A stretch of DNA of 64,000 bases from Brachycybe producta (Eukaryota > Arthropoda > Diplopoda > Playtdesmida > Andrognathidae), in the NCBI GenBank assembly GCA_036925085.1, contig JAUPFP010000008.1:4397277-4461276 (forward strand), in the 5' to 3' direction. The notes beneath the pieces are model-generated. The model was given only the letters and a program-made list of their open reading frames with translations, searched no databases and was not told the DNA's origin. The stretch's first letter is position 1. Each line of letters opens with the position of its first letter. Shown here in pieces: positions 55,019 through 64,000 of the stretch. The position numbers and the translations under genes were made by a program.

Positions 55019-57820
55019 TTATTGTGGTGAGGAGGTAGGTTCCTCTCGTTGTGGGGAGCTGGATTTGTCTTCCCCCTCCAACCCTTGAACAACTGTCCTC
55101 AGTTGTTTTGGCTTGATATGCACAATGTTCACTGTGTCTCGAATCAATCTTCCAAACGTATCTTCGTGCTCCAGCTCGAGCACCGTGTCGCTGATGATTT
55201 TGGTTACCGTGTAACCATCCCTGTACGAGTAACGTAGTTTCTTGGTCTCATCAGGCACGATGCGTTGGTCTCGAACGAGTACTGGGTCTCCGATTTTATA
55301 CGTGTGTGGAGTTTTTCGTCTTGCGTCATAGTACTTCTTCTGTCGCAAATGGGCCTCGTGCAGGTTGGCCCTTGCGATCTCGACCTCTTCCGTGGCAACC
55401 ACAGAAGGTGCTGCAGGGTTTGAATCCGTAACCTTCGGTAGGAGAGGTGCCCGATTGTCGATTCGTAGTCGGGCCTCTCTTCCAAACATTAAGCGGTATG
55501 GCGAGAACTTCGTTGACGTATGGGTCGCGGTGTTGTAAGCGAAGGTGGCGGCTTGGAGATGGAAATACCAATCCCGCTGTCCTTTTTCAGGCGTCAGGAG
55601 TCTCTTGACGGTCTGCATTATAGTTTTGTTGGTCCTTTCCGCAAGACCGTCTCCTTGCGGAAAGTACGCTGTCGTGGTGGCGTGCTTTATTCCCAGCTCG
55701 TCACACAGCACTTGTGTGTCTTTAGCTGTAAAAGGTGTTCCCCGGTCGGTGATTATCCTCCTGGGCATCCCGATAAGATACACGATCGTATCTTGGAGGA
55801 AATTCTTAGTTGTTTTGGCCGACTGGCTGTGCACAGCTCGTGCGAAACAGAATCTGGTGGCGTAATCCACTGCCAGGATGATGTGCTTGACACCACCCAG
55901 TGATTTTGGCAGGGGACCGATGTAATCGATTCCCCAGCATTCACCTGGGTCTCCAATTTCCATTTCATGGAGGAACCCGGGCAGCTTGGACTGTGGTGTC
56001 TTGCACTTTTGGCATATCTCGCACGTGCGCACATACTCGATGGTATCCTGCTTCCAGGTTGGCCAAAAGAACCGTTGGCACACCTTTTCTAATGTCTTAT
56101 CCTGGCCGAAATGTCCGGCTTCAGGACTATCGTGTAAGAGTCTCAGAACTTCGGGTACCAGATGTTTGGGTACCACCGTCACGAGCTTGGGTGTTATGCT
56201 GCCCTGGTAGACAAGGGCACACAAAACCTCGTCTATGATGACATAGGTATGGTGAAGCTCGGTACTTGGATTGTTGCGAAGTTCGGTCTTAATCTGTGTC
56301 ACGTTCGGGTCTCTTGTTTGTTCAACCGACCAATCCCAACGCAAAGTGACTGCGTAAACCACGCTGTCGTCGAGGTCATCTGGGGTAGCCTGCAGCTTCC
56401 AGTCTTCAGGAACATCCACCGGACTCCGTGAAATGCAATCTGCATCCACGTGAGTGATGCCGGCTTTGTAGACTACGGTGTAGTCGTATTCCTGGAGCAG
56501 TAGCTGCCAGCGACCCAGGCGTCCTTGGAGTCGCTGTGCGGTTTTTAAGTAGCACAGTGCATGATGGTCGGTGACGATGACAAAGGCTTTGTTAAAGAGA
56601 TAAGGTCTAAACTTGACGATGCCGTACACCACTGCGAGGCACTCTTTATCTGTTGTTGAATAGTTTAATTCGGCGTCTCGGAGCACTCGAGAGACACCAC
56701 CCAGGATCTGCAGTTCCTTAGATGGTGACTGTTGGTAGAGGATAGCTCCGATGCCGTAAGCAGAGGCGTCGGTGTGCATTTTGATTTCGGCATCTGGGTC
56801 GTAGATGGCCAATATTGGCGCGGTGACAAGTTTAGTCTTTAACAGAGTGAATGCTGCTTCTCTGTCGATCGTCCATGAAAAGGGCAGCCCCTTTTTGGTC
56901 ATATCCGTGAGTGGTTTAGCGATGTGGGCAAAGTTAACAATAAATCGCCAGTAGAAACCGGCCATGCCCAGAAATCGCTTCACCTCCTTGACATTAGTAG
57001 GCGCCGCTAAGTCGGAGATGGCAACCACTTTCCTCGGGTCTGGACGCACTCCCTCTTTGGAGATGATGTGTCCCAGGTAGAGGACTTCGTCGTAGCCGAA
57101 GAAGCTCTTTTCGGGGTGAAGCTTCAACCCCGCCTCTCTTAGGAGTCCTAGGACGCAGTCCAACCTTTCCATAAACTGTTCAAAAGTCGCGCCGAATACG
57201 ATGATATCGTCTAGGTAGACTAGACAAGTCTCCCATTTGTGGCCAGCCAAAAGGATATCCAGGGCACGCTGCATAGTAGCAGGAGCGTTACGCAGACCAA
57301 AGGGCATCCGATTGAATTCGAACAGCCCACCGGGTGTGATGAACGCGGTCTTCTCCCTATCCTCTTTGGCGACCTCAAATTGCCAATAGCCGGAGATCAT
57401 GTCGAGGGTCGCGAAGATTCTCGACCCCCGAAGCGAGTCTAAAGCATCATCGATTCGGGGTAGTGGGTAATTGTCTGGTTTGGTGATATCGTTCAGGCGT
57501 CTATAGTCAACGCAGAAACGCCACTGTCCATCCTTCTTCTTCACCAGGACTACTGCTGAAGCATAAGGAGACTTGGATGCGCTGGCTACTCCGGATTTGA
57601 GCATTTCCTCAACTGTCTTCCGGATGATCTCCCGCTGCTCGGGGCCACTCTTTCGGAGGGGTTCCCGCACGGGTGCATGATCGCCAGTATCAATTCGGTG
57701 TTCCGTGAGGTTGGTACATCCAAGTTCCGACGTTTCTAGCGCGAAGACATCTCGATAGGATCTCAAAAGATCCATTAGAATGCGCCTCTGGCCATTACGC
57801 AATCGAGGCCCGAGTTGCAT
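55019..57820 (-). CDS. pol: Element 2 Pol: RT-RNase H-integrase, 933 aa
   Basis: Reverse transcriptase with YLDD at residues 202-205, RNase H with TDAS (D at about 351), integrase with an HHCC domain (HDSPEAGHFG and CEICQKC) and the triad D632, D692, E728 (35 residues between the last two). A GPY-like C-terminal region precedes a short tail. The first ATG is 57820, but the frame is open up to 57853 and overlaps the end of the Gag/protease ORF in the +1 frame, so expression probably involves +1 frameshifting or reinitiation. The protease is in the upstream ORF. No stops or frameshifts. Confidence 0.95.
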   Translation of the reverse strand: MQLGPRLRNGQRRILMDLLRSYRDVFALETSELGCTNLTEHRIDTGDHAPVREPLRKSGPEQREIIRKTVEEMLKSGVASASKSPYASAVVLVKKKDGQWRFCVDYRRLNDITKPDNYPLPRIDDALDSLRGSRIFATLDMISGYWQFEVAKEDREKTAFITPGGLFEFNRMPFGLRNAPATMQRALDILLAGHKWETCLVYLDDIIVFGATFEQFMERLDCVLGLLREAGLKLHPEKSFFGYDEVLYLGHIISKEGVRPDPRKVVAISDLAAPTNVKEVKRFLGMAGFYWRFIVNFAHIAKPLTDMTKKGLPFSWTIDREAAFTLLKTKLVTAPILAIYDPDAEIKMHTDASAYGIGAILYQQSPSKELQILGGVSRVLRDAELNYSTTDKECLAVVYGIVKFRPYLFNKAFVIVTDHHALCYLKTAQRLQGRLGRWQLLLQEYDYTVVYKAGITHVDADCISRSPVDVPEDWKLQATPDDLDDSVVYAVTLRWDWSVEQTRDPNVTQIKTELRNNPSTELHHTYVIIDEVLCALVYQGSITPKLVTVVPKHLVPEVLRLLHDSPEAGHFGQDKTLEKVCQRFFWPTWKQDTIEYVRTCEICQKCKTPQSKLPGFLHEMEIGDPGECWGIDYIGPLPKSLGGVKHIILAVDYATRFCFARAVHSQSAKTTKNFLQDTIVYLIGMPRRIITDRGTPFTAKDTQVLCDELGIKHATTTAYFPQGDGLAERTNKTIMQTVKRLLTPEKGQRDWYFHLQAATFAYNTATHTSTKFSPYRLMFGREARLRIDNRAPLLPKVTDSNPAAPSVVATEEVEIARANLHEAHLRQKKYYDARRKTPHTYKIGDPVLVRDQRIVPDETKKLRYSYRDGYTVTKIISDTVLELEHEDTFGRLIRDTVNIVHIKPKQLRTVVQGLEGEDKSSSPQREEPTSSPQ

Positions 57821-57833
57821 TGCTTCATCGAAT

Positions 57834-59648
57834 TTAGCGTCTTGACTCTTTTGTCATGATCGGGTCAGCGTTTGAAGTGGTCTTTACTTCAACCGTTTCG
57901 AAGCAGTAGTCTTTTTGTACATGGGCTATCACTTCGCCGGAGGCCAGGGTCAATGGCCCCATAGTGGTGTTCAGGACCTCGACTAGGAAGCTGTTGCTGT
58001 TACGGCCTTGCATAATGCCGGGGGCCACCCAGACCCCCCTCGAGGCACGTAGCTTCTCGTCAGGAGAGACCACGAAAAGATCCTGATTTGTGAGGATCCC
58101 AGAGGCCTCTACCTCCACTAGTGTTGTCCCATGGCCAGTGAGCTGCGTTAGCCCTTTGACTACTAGGTATTCGCTCGGTTGCTGCATAAGCTTGACTTCA
58201 ATGGGAGCGGTGTCCGACTCCCCAAGAGTGGCTGGCGTGATTTCTTCCAGAGCACTCTTGACGTACGCCTGAATACTCTGCCTTCGGAGTGCGGATTCAA
58301 AGAGGTCGTCCTCTAAGTAGACTTTATTGGTCTGCATAGACACAAGGAGAGTTGTAGCGGAGACTTGCCCTGCCACGGCGATGGTATTTCCTCCAACTCC
58401 CTCAATCCTTGGCGGATGAGCCATAGGCTTGATGTTGAGTTGGAGCTGCGCTGCAAGTGCCTTGGATATTACGCTACCATGAGCTCCGGTGTCTACGAGC
58501 ATGCGGACCTCTTTGCCATTGATAGTGACAGTGATTTTCGGACTGTCATCACTGACACTATGATCTCCGATCTCTTGAGGCATGCAAGTATTCTTCAGTT
58601 GTCTATATAGGTCTTTCAGCATCCGGCGGCAGCAGGGGCGCCCTTGGAGTGACGTCCCACCACCTGGGGCCAAGATGGCGACCACCTCATTGGCGGTGCA
58701 ACCCAAGGCGGCGGTGGCGAGGTTAATGACCTCAAGGGTACCATGCCAGGTAGTTAGGTCATCCATTCCCCAAGTCAACTCCGGGATGTAGTTGACCATC
58801 AGTATTGGCATGCCGGCCGGTGCTCTGTCATAATTGGTTGTCTCAGGGGGCATGTCCGGTACCATGACCACACTACGGTGGTCCGTATCGGAGGCCTCCC
58901 TTGTGAAATCATAGGTCGGGTGCGCGTACTGATGTTCTGTACGCTCATAGTTTGTATAGCGCGGTACATAGTACGCGCGCTCTTCAGGTATCGTATATGG
59001 ACCTGGTATATGTCGTCTGTAGTATGAATCGTAGCTGGGCTCGTACGGCTCTCGGTGCCCGACAGCGTACGGCGGAGAGTTATCTGCTTCGCTACGATAT
59101 TGGCGATATTGTGGTGTTGTAGTACATGTAGTCGGTGGTGGTGGCGCAGGCGGCGGTTGGGTGTCATTATGAATAATCATCATGTGAGTGATCTGTATTT
59201 TTAGTTCATTAAGTTGATGCATGATGGTGTTGAGTTTGCAACCATCACACGACTGGGTAGGAAGTGGATCTGGTAGTAGCGGAGGTCGCTCCTGTTGATA
59301 TCTGGAGTAACATGTGGACGACATTAGGCGTTGAAATGTACTATTGTTCGTGGACCGAGCCGTGTGCCGTGTAGACTGTTGATGCACATCATTACTTTGG
59401 GTGCCGCCACTTTGTGGCACCCACCAGGTCCCAGGTTGAATAACTGGATCTATGGTGGGCCCGAGTGGGACAGCCACACGTGATGATGCGGCGTATTGTG
59501 TATCGTATGTCTGTGATGTTGCATAGGCCCTCCACAATGCTGATGGATATATGCTTCCCCTGGAGTGCAGAAGAGCCCTCCGGGCGGTCCCAGTTAGTCG
59601 TGGGTGAGCATCCATTGTGTTAAGGCTTGTGCAACACGTAGTGATCAA
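57834..59648 (-). CDS. gag: Element 2 Gag-like/protease ORF, 604 aa
   Basis: The C-terminal half holds an aspartic protease: LVDTGAHGSVIS with the catalytic Asp at about residue 386. Residues after about 450 continue as a beta-rich region sometimes found between PR and RT. Residues 1-270 are Pro/Thr/Tyr/Gln-rich and low in complexity. Residues about 280-350 (W..DL..W and AALGCTANEV) may be a remnant of capsid. No CCHC knuckle is visible, unusual for Gag; only an isolated CC pair (about 341) and other single cysteines. Start at the first ATG after the leader (59648). Possibly a highly derived Gag. Confidence 0.8.
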   Translation of the reverse strand: MITTCCTSLNTMDAHPRLTGTARRALLHSRGSIYPSALWRAYATSQTYDTQYAASSRVAVPLGPTIDPVIQPGTWWVPQSGGTQSNDVHQQSTRHTARSTNNSTFQRLMSSTCYSRYQQERPPLLPDPLPTQSCDGCKLNTIMHQLNELKIQITHMMIIHNDTQPPPAPPPPTTCTTTPQYRQYRSEADNSPPYAVGHREPYEPSYDSYYRRHIPGPYTIPEERAYYVPRYTNYERTEHQYAHPTYDFTREASDTDHRSVVMVPDMPPETTNYDRAPAGMPILMVNYIPELTWGMDDLTTWHGTLEVINLATAALGCTANEVVAILAPGGGTSLQGRPCCRRMLKDLYRQLKNTCMPQEIGDHSVSDDSPKITVTINGKEVRMLVDTGAHGSVISKALAAQLQLNIKPMAHPPRIEGVGGNTIAVAGQVSATTLLVSMQTNKVYLEDDLFESALRRQSIQAYVKSALEEITPATLGESDTAPIEVKLMQQPSEYLVVKGLTQLTGHGTTLVEVEASGILTNQDLFVVSPDEKLRASRGVWVAPGIMQGRNSNSFLVEVLNTTMGPLTLASGEVIAHVQKDYCFETVEVKTTSNADPIMTKESRR

Positions 59649-61925
59649 TGTAAGTGGGTGTTATGCAGGTTTGGCCGTTGATCTCGCTGTAGATCGCAGT
59701 CTTTTCGTCGGCAACCGACACTATCGCACCCTTATACACTGAGTGACGCTAGTTTACCTACGTTTAATAAAGATGGTATCGTTGTTTAAGTGGCTGTGTT
59801 GGTGTTGGCGTTGTTCTTCAGTTGGGCATGACGATCCCAACTGGTACAGTGTGTTTGTAAATTCTTTATTGAGTATCAATTTTGGTAAGATCTCTCTCTA
59901 CACGTGGTATTTGGTGACCACGTGGAGGTTATAAGAATCCCCAAAAGTTTCAATGAAGGAACTACAGATGTACAATGCAATTGCGAGCGTGGTGCACCAC
60001 CCAATCGAAATTGCACTGTGGAAAGTGAATTAGAAATGAAAGTGTATTACAGTTGCCTGAAGAAGAGGCAAGCAATATGAAGAGTAAAGCTAGAGCGCGG
60101 TGCCCGCACTTTTAGTTTTACTTGAAAACAAGAATGAAGAGTGTGTGTGTGAAGAACACACAAAGAACAAAAAGTTCAAGATGGCTGAACTTTTTTTTAA
60201 ATGCACAAACAAAGGAGAAGTTCAAGATGGCTGAACTCTCCAAAGAAGCAAGAGAAGAAAGCTGTTTTACTTGAAAAGTTTAAAACTTAGGTGCGGTGCC
60301 CGCACATCAAAAGTTTTAATTTAGTTTTATTAAAACAGTAAAACAGTGTAGAAATTGAAGTGTGTTCAACAAGCTAAATGCTTGGTGAACCAGAAGAAAT
60401 GTTCAGGCTGAAGAAATTTTGAGTCCTCACTGCTGGATGGCTCTGGATGAAAAAGACAGAGTCAGTGCCCAGTGAGGGACTATGTTGAGTAGAATGAAGA
60501 AGTCCGTAGGTGGCGCTGTGGTGGCCACTTCCGGTTCAGTTTATTGCAATGTCCAAAAATTGATGATTGAAAAGTTCCTCCGGGGCACGTTTTTATGGTG
60601 GCCAGGAGAAAGACACAAAAAGAGAGAAAATTCAAAGAAAAAGAGAAGTTTTCTCTAACAAGAGGAACTCCGCCAGGGGGCGCGTGAGTGCAACCCTCTG
60701 GAAGAGAAGAGAAGAGAAGAGAACACAAAAAGATGAGAGAAGGTACAACAATGAGTCACATGGAGCGAAAAACCGCTCCGTTGGCGCTTTTTGAAGAGTG
60801 TCCGGTTGATCCAAGATGGCGGCCGGGCTTCAGTGCTGTCCAATGGAGAAAGTTCATGTGATGATGCATTGAGGTGATGATGATGAAGAAAATTGAAGAA
60901 CATGACTTGGGACATAGAGGGTCCCAAGGGAAACACAAGTGTAAAAACAAAGAACAAAGAAAAGGGGGGACAAGAAAGTCCCACGTGGCTAGGAAAAGTG
61001 TGTTCTAAGCTTGTAAGCCCCCTAACAATGAAATAGAGCTAGGGAGAATCTTGCTTGAAAATTAAAGATGAAGAGTGAAGATAATAGGACATTTTAAAAG
61101 ACACACACGTCCTTTAAAAGCCTATTAATAGGTGGATAGATTAGTAGATGAGATTTGTTTGCTCATCTCATAATGAGACTGCAAACTCCTCTCGGAGAGT
61201 AAGAAGAATTTGTTTAAAGTGTTGCCCACGTGGTGTGGGTTTCCTTTGAAAATTAAAGAAGAGTGAAGGTGACAGTGGGTGATTGTAATGGAAACATAAA
61301 ATACAAAAACACGGACGGAAACACATGTGTCAAAGAACTACTACCAAGGTGTTGCCCACGTGCTTAATGGATGTCGATGCAGCAGTTCCTTTAACATGTG
61401 TCTCTAAGGACAGGACACAGAATCGCGCGGTCGACACGTGGTGTGTGTAGCCACAAGTCTCTTTCGCGATTCCACAAAAACGGTACCATGCGGTTGGCTT
61501 TGACGTGATCGAGGGCCTCCATACATGGTCCCAACATAAAAAGGCGCCACACGGTTGGCTTTGACGCTATCGAGGGCCTCCATACGTGGTTCCAACACAA
61601 AGGACGCCGCGCGGTTGGCTTTGACGTGATCGAGGGCCTCCATACGCGGTTTTACAAAGGCGCCACGTGGTCGACTTTGACGCTATCGAGGGTCTCCACA
61701 CGTGGTTCCAACACAAAGGACGCCGCGCGGTTGACTTTGACGTGATCGAGGGTCTCCATACGCGGTTTTACAGACAGGCGCCACGCGGTTGACTTTGACG
61801 CTATCGAGGGTCTCCATACGTGGCTCCAACATAGAAAGGACGGACGAAGCCTCGTGAGGCACAGTCACGAGACTTAGGACAAAGGACGGCTTCTGTTTAC
61901 AGGTCGGAGAAGGCAGATGGAGCTA
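59649..61925 (-). other. Element 2 leader
   Basis: About 2.3 kb of non-coding DNA between PBS and the first ORF. It contains two GCGGTGCCCGCAC motifs (60098 and 60293), two AGTTCAAGATGGCTGAACT motifs (about 60176 and 60221), a CCAAGATGGCGGCC (60811, YY1-like) and the tandem array at 61476-61832. No convincing ORF. Confidence 0.7.
61476..61832 (-). repeat. Six tandem repeats of about 59 bp in the leader
   Basis: Units share CGGTTGGCTTTGACG, ATCGAGGGYCTCCATACG and GGCGCCACGCGG. Odd and even units alternate (GTGATC versus CTATC; GGTTTTAC versus GGTTCCAAC), so a ~118-bp dimer was amplified. GC-rich and able to fold; may be a packaging or translation-control region. Confidence 0.88.
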
Positions 61926-61943
61926 TACCCCGCACCTCCACCA
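61926..61943 (-). other. Element 2 primer binding site
   Basis: On the minus strand TGGTGGAGGTGCGGGGTA lies two bases inside the 5' LTR. It begins with TGG and fits a tRNA 3' end with acceptor strand CACCTCC, discriminator A and CCA. The isotype was not assigned. Confidence 0.75.
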
Positions 61944-61945
61944 AA

Positions 61946-62634
61946 TGTGAGCTTTTGACATCAACCAATATTTTATTACCAACCTTTAGATGATATTTTC
62001 TACTTTTCGTTTCTTCTCTGAGCAGTATGACACCTGCACAGAGAAGATCCGAGCTGTAGAGAGAGCTGGATGGAGATAGATTGTAGTCACTCTTCTGCAT
62101 GGGGGTGAAATCGATGCAGGAGAGTGGCGGCCATCTCTCTCTCTTCCGGTTGATGCTGATATACATCTTCTCCATCGGTATTCCGACCAGAGAAGATGTT
62201 GTAGCTGCTGAGAATCGTATAGTTCCTGCCCTATGAAACCTCCGGCCTCTGAAGAGAAGTTATTTACATAAAGACATAGAGACAACGCTACTTCTTGTTA
62301 CAACACTTTTATTCATTCCTTGTAAGAAGTACAGATACAAGGGTGAATAGTAAAATACTAACTGGAAATCCTCAGGCCCATTGATTTGGAATGTATCGCA
62401 AAAACAGGCAAAGGAAAGAACTGAGGAACAAAGAGGAACATGGTCCTTTTATACCTTGGACCTGTGTACACCTGCGAGGTGTAACCAGGTCCAAGTGACC
62501 ATGGTCCTTTATGTATCAATCCGCCACTTGGGCATGAGTCAGAAAGGTGAGTCAGAGAGGAGGGAGGGACGGTTGAGAGTTGTTTACCCCCCAGGCTATG
62601 GTTTTGGCGGGATCACGATTTACAGGGTGTTACA
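61946..62634 (-). repeat. Element 2 5' LTR
   Basis: Copy of 52644-53332. The TATAAAAGG at 62453-62445 (minus) is the probable core promoter of the element. Confidence 0.95.
62445..62453 (-). promoter_or_regulatory. TATA box of element 2 promoter
   Basis: TATAAAAGG on the minus strand in the 5' LTR, about 180 bp from its start. Transcription would begin about 30 bp downstream (near 62415). Confidence 0.6.
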
Positions 62635-62733
62635 ACTTGGTCAGAGCTCTTAATGACTACGAAGACATTTTTTTTTCTCAGTAAGTTAAGATTCAGCCGT
62701 CTAAAAAAAATATTGATGAAAGTTGCCTTCCGT

Positions 62734-62940
62734 ACAGGCATTTAGAAATCGGGACGAACACAAGTTGGCTCCGCCTCTTTTTATGACGACCGGCAACTTC
62801 TAATTGGTTTGTTGTGTGGTTCGACGTTGAAAAGGGCGGAGCATGTGACGTCAGATTACATAACCAACCAAGTAGAAGTTGCCCGTCGTCATAAAAAGAG
62901 CGGAGACAACTTGTGTTCGTCCCGATTTCTAATTGTCTGT
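62734..62940. mobile_element. MITE with perfect 9-bp TSD
   Basis: ACAGGCATTTAGAAATCGGG at the left and the inverted end CCCGATTTCTAATTGTCTGT. GCCTTCCGT flanks it exactly (62725-62733 and 62941-62949). The same family as 209-414, with the long arm on the opposite side. Confidence 0.9.
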
Positions 62941-62949
62941 GCCTTCCGT

Positions 62950-64000
62950 TGGTTGGTTGTCTCTGGCATCATAAATCCGCAATGTGTGTGTTGTTTTTTA
63001 CCAGACAGAAAAAAACATTGTGACAATTTTATTTAAATAAATGATGTTTTATAACCATATATATAATTCAGTTTAAATGATTTCATTTATAAATTACAAA
63101 ATTTTGAATATAATTTATAGTTAAAACTATTGAAATAAGAAAAGTATACAGATTTATTAAGTTGTATAATATAACTATTACAATAAGAATTACAATTTTA
63201 AATAAATTGGCTCACTAATAAAAAAAATGTAATTGCAAAATATGCAAATGAAAGAGAAATAACTTCCTAATTAGATGCAACATTAAGAATAAGAAGAAAA
63301 ATGAAAGTGATTTATTTCAAAACTACAATGAATCACTTAATGTTTATATTTCAAATTAAAAACTTTTTTTATAGACAGACAACGCTTAAAAAAATAGTCT
63401 GTTTAAACTTAAAGTTGGTTCATTTTCAAACTCACAGAAGAAAAAAAGCTTATTTTGAAAGATGTATCATCCACCCCTAAGTAGATTGAGCTACCCTTCT
63501 GGTTTCTAAAACACTTTCTAGTTTCTCTTCATTTTGCACCTGAAAGACAGAAGGCGTTGTTTACACTTAAAAATATCTTAAATTGAGACAAAATAGGAAA
63601 AAAAAAGTCGTTTAAATGATGGCGAAAACATTCAAATTTCGTGTTTTTTTCTAACTGACTTGACGACTTATTTTCATGTCAGTATTTGCAATTTTTTTTT
63701 TTTTTGAAAAGACTAAAATAATTTTTGCCAAAATTACTAAAATTGGTATTTTTGCAAACTCTGGTTATCGAAAGAAATACCACATTCTTAAAGTCGTCAC
63801 CTGGCTAATTAAAATGGCTAAATATACAAAATGAAGAAATAACGTAAAATGTCTATTGTTATAAGAAGGCGGCGGATTATGGAGTGGCTTTGGTTAGAGA
63901 CCTACATAAAGCCGCTGGGCTTGGGCTGGCATTTTTATGTGAAAGGCCCATGAAGCCCACCAGGTGGCCTATGGGCCTGGTATAAAATGTCATGGGCTGT
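62950..64000. other. AT-rich non-coding DNA, edge of a GC-richer repeat
   Basis: Homopolymer-rich to about 63850. The last 100 bp (GGGCTTGGGCTGG, then AGGCCCATGAAGCCCACCAG and GGCCTATGGGCCTGG) look like the start of another inverted-repeat element cut by the window end. No gene seen. Confidence 0.4.

Larger units (their letters stand above)
52644..62634 (-). mobile_element. Element 2: Ty3/gypsy-like LTR retrotransposon
   Basis: A 9,991-bp element on the minus strand with 689-bp LTRs (52644-53332 and 61946-62634; offset 9,302) and no difference seen by eye. The ACTT duplication lies at 52640-52643 and 62635-62638. Minus-strand order: 5' LTR, PBS, 2.3-kb leader with tandem repeats, Gag/protease ORF, pol (RT-RH-IN), a 340-aa third ORF, purine tract, 3' LTR. 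All ORFs are open, so it is young and possibly active. Its ORFs are much richer in G+C than element 1, indicating a separate lineage. Confidence 0.95.

Overview
This is metazoan nuclear DNA: AT-rich, intron-like, full of microsatellites and small palindromic DNA transposons. The only host coding sequence I recognise is one 78-bp exon (6662-6739, + strand), flanked by good splice sites, that reads as part of the PH domain of a phospholipase C beta. Much of the window is therefore probably intron or flank of that gene. The sequence does not identify the species; repeat content fits a marine invertebrate, but that is a weak inference.

Two complete, apparently very young LTR retrotransposons dominate the rest. 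Element 1 (19902-40785, + strand) is about 20.9 kb, with 3,014-bp LTRs in which I saw no differences by eye, a TG...CA boundary, an AAAC target duplication and a tRNA-Ser-type primer binding site. It encodes gag with three zinc knuckles, a Ty3/gypsy-order pol (PR-RT-RH-IN) and a two-part envelope precursor laid out like a bunyavirus/phlebovirus Gn-Gc polyprotein. Between the leader and gag it also carries one 139-aa ORF and nine small ORFs (25136-27703). All nine share a cysteine/histidine module, C-P-x4-C-x12-15-C-x2-H-x3-[F/Y], present 11 times in total. They are packed almost like a bacterial operon (one ATGA overlap, one 20-nt overlap, other gaps 5-59 nt). I do not recognise this family. 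It is the best candidate here for an undescribed system: a retroelement with an expanded, duplicated set of putative zinc-binding accessory proteins.

Element 2 (52644-62634, - strand) is about 10.0 kb, with 689-bp apparently identical LTRs and an ACTT target duplication. It encodes a Gag/protease ORF without visible zinc knuckles, an overlapping pol in the +1 frame, and a 340-aa ORF of unknown function where env would sit. Its 2.3-kb leader contains about six ~59-bp tandem repeats.

The remaining DNA holds non-autonomous DNA transposons: a family with 9-bp target duplications and a CCGCCC/TTTTATGA core (209, 4209, 5802, 41343, 51237, 62734), another 9-bp-TSD element at 47250, a hAT-like element with a perfect 8-bp duplication (14146-14998), a GATAG-rich TIR family (11386, 51108, 52084), and several unassigned inverted repeats. 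It also holds a ~1-kb CT-rich microsatellite, long TA tracts, a tRNA pseudogene and a cluster of RFX-type X-box motifs.
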